Shown piece by piece: positions 26,997 through 28,169 of a stretch of DNA of 28,169 bases. Position numbers and translations under genes: made by a program. The notes under the pieces are model-generated. The model was given only the letters and a program-made list of their open reading frames with translations. It did not search any database and was not told the origin of the DNA. The stretch comes from a virus, in the IMG/VR virus record IMGVR_UViG_3300030116_001217, positions 1 through 28,169 of that record. One strand, 5' to 3'. Each line of letters opens with the position of its first letter. Positions within the stretch are counted from its first letter, which is position 1.

Positions 26997-27033
26997 GATA
27001 CAGATTTCTTCTGTATCGTATCCCATGTTTTTT
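26997..27033 (+). terminator. Convergent-gene terminator
   Basis: GATACAGA (26997-27004) and TCTGTATC (27010-27017) form a perfect 8-bp stem with a 5-base loop. On plus, T6 follows at 27028-27033, 10 bases after the stem, so it is not a classic terminator. On minus it is followed by T-rich sequence. The place between converging gene blocks supports a two-way end point. Confidence 0.55.
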
Positions 27034-27049
27034 CTCCGTTAGGGAATTG

Positions 27050-27400
27050 TTAATCTTTACGTTTATCTTTTTGCTGTGCCTTGGCAATCTTATCTTTCTC
27101 AATAAGTTGTGGTGCTCCAAGGGCAGTTTTAAGAAAAACCTCCTGTCGTATGATTTCGTTATCGACTGAACGCACTCGGTCTATGAGAGAAACAAGAATG
27201 TTCATCTGCGAATCCAGTTTAGCATCCAGTCTTTTTTCAACAGCAGTTAGACTCTCATTGATTTTGTCATCAACTACATCTATTTTCTGCTCCATTCCAT
27301 TAATAATTTTATTCAGTAGCTTCCATACGAAAAAGCCCAGTCCTAGTGTCATAGCAATAGGAAAGCCGACATCATTTATTAATGTAATAATTTCATTCAT
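27050..27400 (-). CDS. Membrane-anchored coiled-coil protein, lysis cluster
   Basis: The 116-residue product has one N-terminal membrane segment in NDVGFPIAMTLGLGFFVWKL and then a charged helix (residues about 36-95, heptad-like: KIDVVDDKINESLTAVEKRL). The NVGFPI-like start resembles small YvrJ/BhlA-type phage membrane proteins. By the positive-inside rule the C-terminus (KLLNK after the span) should be cytoplasmic, which speaks against a spanin. It lies after the holin, so a holin-like or antiholin role is plausible but not shown. Confidence 0.6.
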   Translation of the reverse strand: MNEIITLINDVGFPIAMTLGLGFFVWKLLNKIINGMEQKIDVVDDKINESLTAVEKRLDAKLDSQMNILVSLIDRVRSVDNEIIRQEVFLKTALGAPQLIEKDKIAKAQQKDKRKD

Positions 27401-27470
27401 CTTCTTCTGATTCTTCCCAGATATTCAGGGATTGGTCAACTATGTCTTGTATAGTCTTAGGTCTCTCCAC
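27393..27470 (-). CDS. Possible 25-residue coupled peptide (GTG start)
   Basis: A GTG shares its G with the holin stop (TAGTG) and opens a 25-codon frame with RPKTIQDIVDQSLNIWEES that ends inside the next gene (8-base overlap). The exact junctions on both sides suggest real translation, at least for coupling the two lysis genes. It would be an acidic amphipathic helix. No ribosome site is visible. Confidence 0.35.
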   Translation of the reverse strand: MERPKTIQDIVDQSLNIWEESEEDE

Positions 27471-27868
27471 TAGTTACCTTTTGTAACTTTTTGTTGCTTC
27501 TCATATGTCCTAAGTCCTGCCATTCCTAGCATCGCCATAAGAATTGTAGAGAGTTGTGAAAAATCAAACTCAGGTAGCTCTACTTGCATACCTGCAATAT
27601 TAATACCAAACTGAATCATTGGTGCGATTATGAAGTGATACATCATAGCCAACGAGCAGCACCATCCCACACTAGGTCTCCATCCACTTACAAAGATAGA
27701 CTTATGTTGTGCTTCTAATTTATTAACTTCTATCTGTGCAAGGTTAGCAGTTTGTAATTGTGTCTTGAGTTCATGCTCAAGTTGCATTTTTAAGTTTTTA
27801 TCTGCAACGAATTTACCAAGTACTTTACCTGCTATTCCCACTACAGAGTTAGTTATTGGGTCAGCCAT
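27470..27868 (-). CDS. Holin of the 3-TM type
   Basis: The 132-residue protein has an amphipathic N-terminal helix, a charged section with KLEAQHKSIFVSGWRPSVGW and then hydrophobic spans (CCSLAMMYHFIIAPMIQFGI and STILMAMLGMAGL), ending RTYEKQQKV. The blocks SGWRPSVGW and LSTILMAMLGMAGLRTYEK are the signature of the 3-TM holin family linked to gene transfer agents and many proteobacterial phages. It forms membrane holes that end the infection. Its start overlaps the upstream gene by 8 bases. No endolysin is visible in the window. Confidence 0.85.
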   Translation of the reverse strand: MADPITNSVVGIAGKVLGKFVADKNLKMQLEHELKTQLQTANLAQIEVNKLEAQHKSIFVSGWRPSVGWCCSLAMMYHFIIAPMIQFGINIAGMQVELPEFDFSQLSTILMAMLGMAGLRTYEKQQKVTKGN

Positions 27869-28121
27869 CTGTGTCCTCCGGTGTAAAATCTAAACTGTTT
27901 TCTAATGTTTGGTGTACTAAGCCTATAATATGTTCAGCTAATTCATCAGCTTTGTTTTGATAGGTTTTATCTAAGGCTCTAGTAAAATGCATGTCTAATA
28001 AACTTTCATAGACACGTCTAAATTGTTCTCTTTTTAACCAAGGCTCATTACCTTTAGCTCTAGCTTTACAATCTATCTTGTAAGCTTCATCAAGGTCTGA
28101 TTCTCTATATAGCACTAACAT
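27861..28121 (-). CDS. Hypothetical protein upstream of holin, 86 aa
   Basis: Starts MLVLYRESDLDEAYKIDCKA and continues KGNEPWLKREQFRRVYESLL with a helical end (ADELAEHIIGLVHQTLENSL). It is soluble and mostly helical. It overlaps the holin start by 8 bases and the previous gene by one base (TAATG), so it belongs to the same late transcript. Family not recognised; genes at this place are often of unknown function. Confidence 0.6.
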   Translation of the reverse strand: MLVLYRESDLDEAYKIDCKARAKGNEPWLKREQFRRVYESLLDMHFTRALDKTYQNKADELAEHIIGLVHQTLENSLDFTPEDTDG

Positions 28122-28169
28122 TAATAACTCCAGATACGAGGAGAAGCTCTTGTTTCATCCATGTCTAAG
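28121..28169 (-). CDS. C-terminal end of a late gene, rest outside window
   Basis: A frame enters from the right edge and ends DETRASPRIWSY then TAA, which shares a base with the next ATG (TAATG), the coupling style used in this phage. Only 15 residues are visible, so the product cannot be identified; a tail or lysis protein is likely by position. Confidence 0.5.
   Translation of the reverse strand, partial: LDMDETRASPRIWSY

Noticed and set aside
27050-27400. Rz-type inner-membrane spanin
   Set aside because: Positive residues follow the membrane span, so the long helix should be cytoplasmic; no outer-membrane lipoprotein partner is seen.

Overview
The window is part of the genome of a tailed double-stranded DNA bacteriophage, not a bacterial chromosome. 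It holds terminase, portal, scaffold and capsid genes, a T7-type replication set (gp2.5-like SSB, primase-helicase, family A DNA polymerase, nucleases), a class I ribonucleotide reductase and a holin. Genes are short, tightly packed and mostly overlap at TAATG or ATGA junctions. The DNA is A+T-rich, and several small proteins (DUF5872-, DUF6321- and DUF3310-like) are of kinds I associate with marine phages. A podovirus-like phage of a marine, low-GC proteobacterium is the best guess; the host itself cannot be read from the sequence. No phage RNA polymerase gene is visible. Near-consensus sigma70 promoters precede many cassettes, which suggests dependence on host RNA polymerase.

Layout. Two gene blocks diverge from a control region at about 10.76-11.79 kb. 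The leftward (late) block runs from 10763 down to base 1. It holds a terminase small subunit candidate, small conserved proteins, an IscU-type iron-sulfur scaffold protein, a run of very basic small proteins, the large terminase, the portal, an acidic structural protein, the scaffold, the major capsid protein (followed by a strong terminator), three tiny proteins and a head-tail adaptor cut by the window edge. The rightward (early/replication) block runs from 11373 to 26935. It begins with a 29-residue ORF and terminator, then about 20 mostly unknown small genes, then SSB, primase-helicase, DNA polymerase, two PD-(D/E)XK nucleases, NrdA, three small proteins and NrdB. At the right edge a leftward lysis-type cluster (3-TM holin and neighbours) converges on the replication block. 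If the genome is circular or circularly permuted, these lysis genes would be the far end of the late block, so the whole genome could consist of two divergent units meeting near 27.0 kb.

Regulation. The control region has back-to-back perfect TTGACA-17-TATAAT promoters whose -35 boxes form an inverted repeat, many CTT(G/T/C)ACAA motifs, a 14-bp palindrome around AAGCTT/AAGCAT found six times, and a G6/C7 stem-loop. A promoter at 17114-17142 appears to launch a structured RNA leader of about 160 nt. The least explained parts are the control region, this leader, the early gene cassette built on a repeated start/stop junction, and the 203-nt dual-coding overlap at the portal 3' end. The most striking metabolic gene is iscU inside the virion-assembly block.
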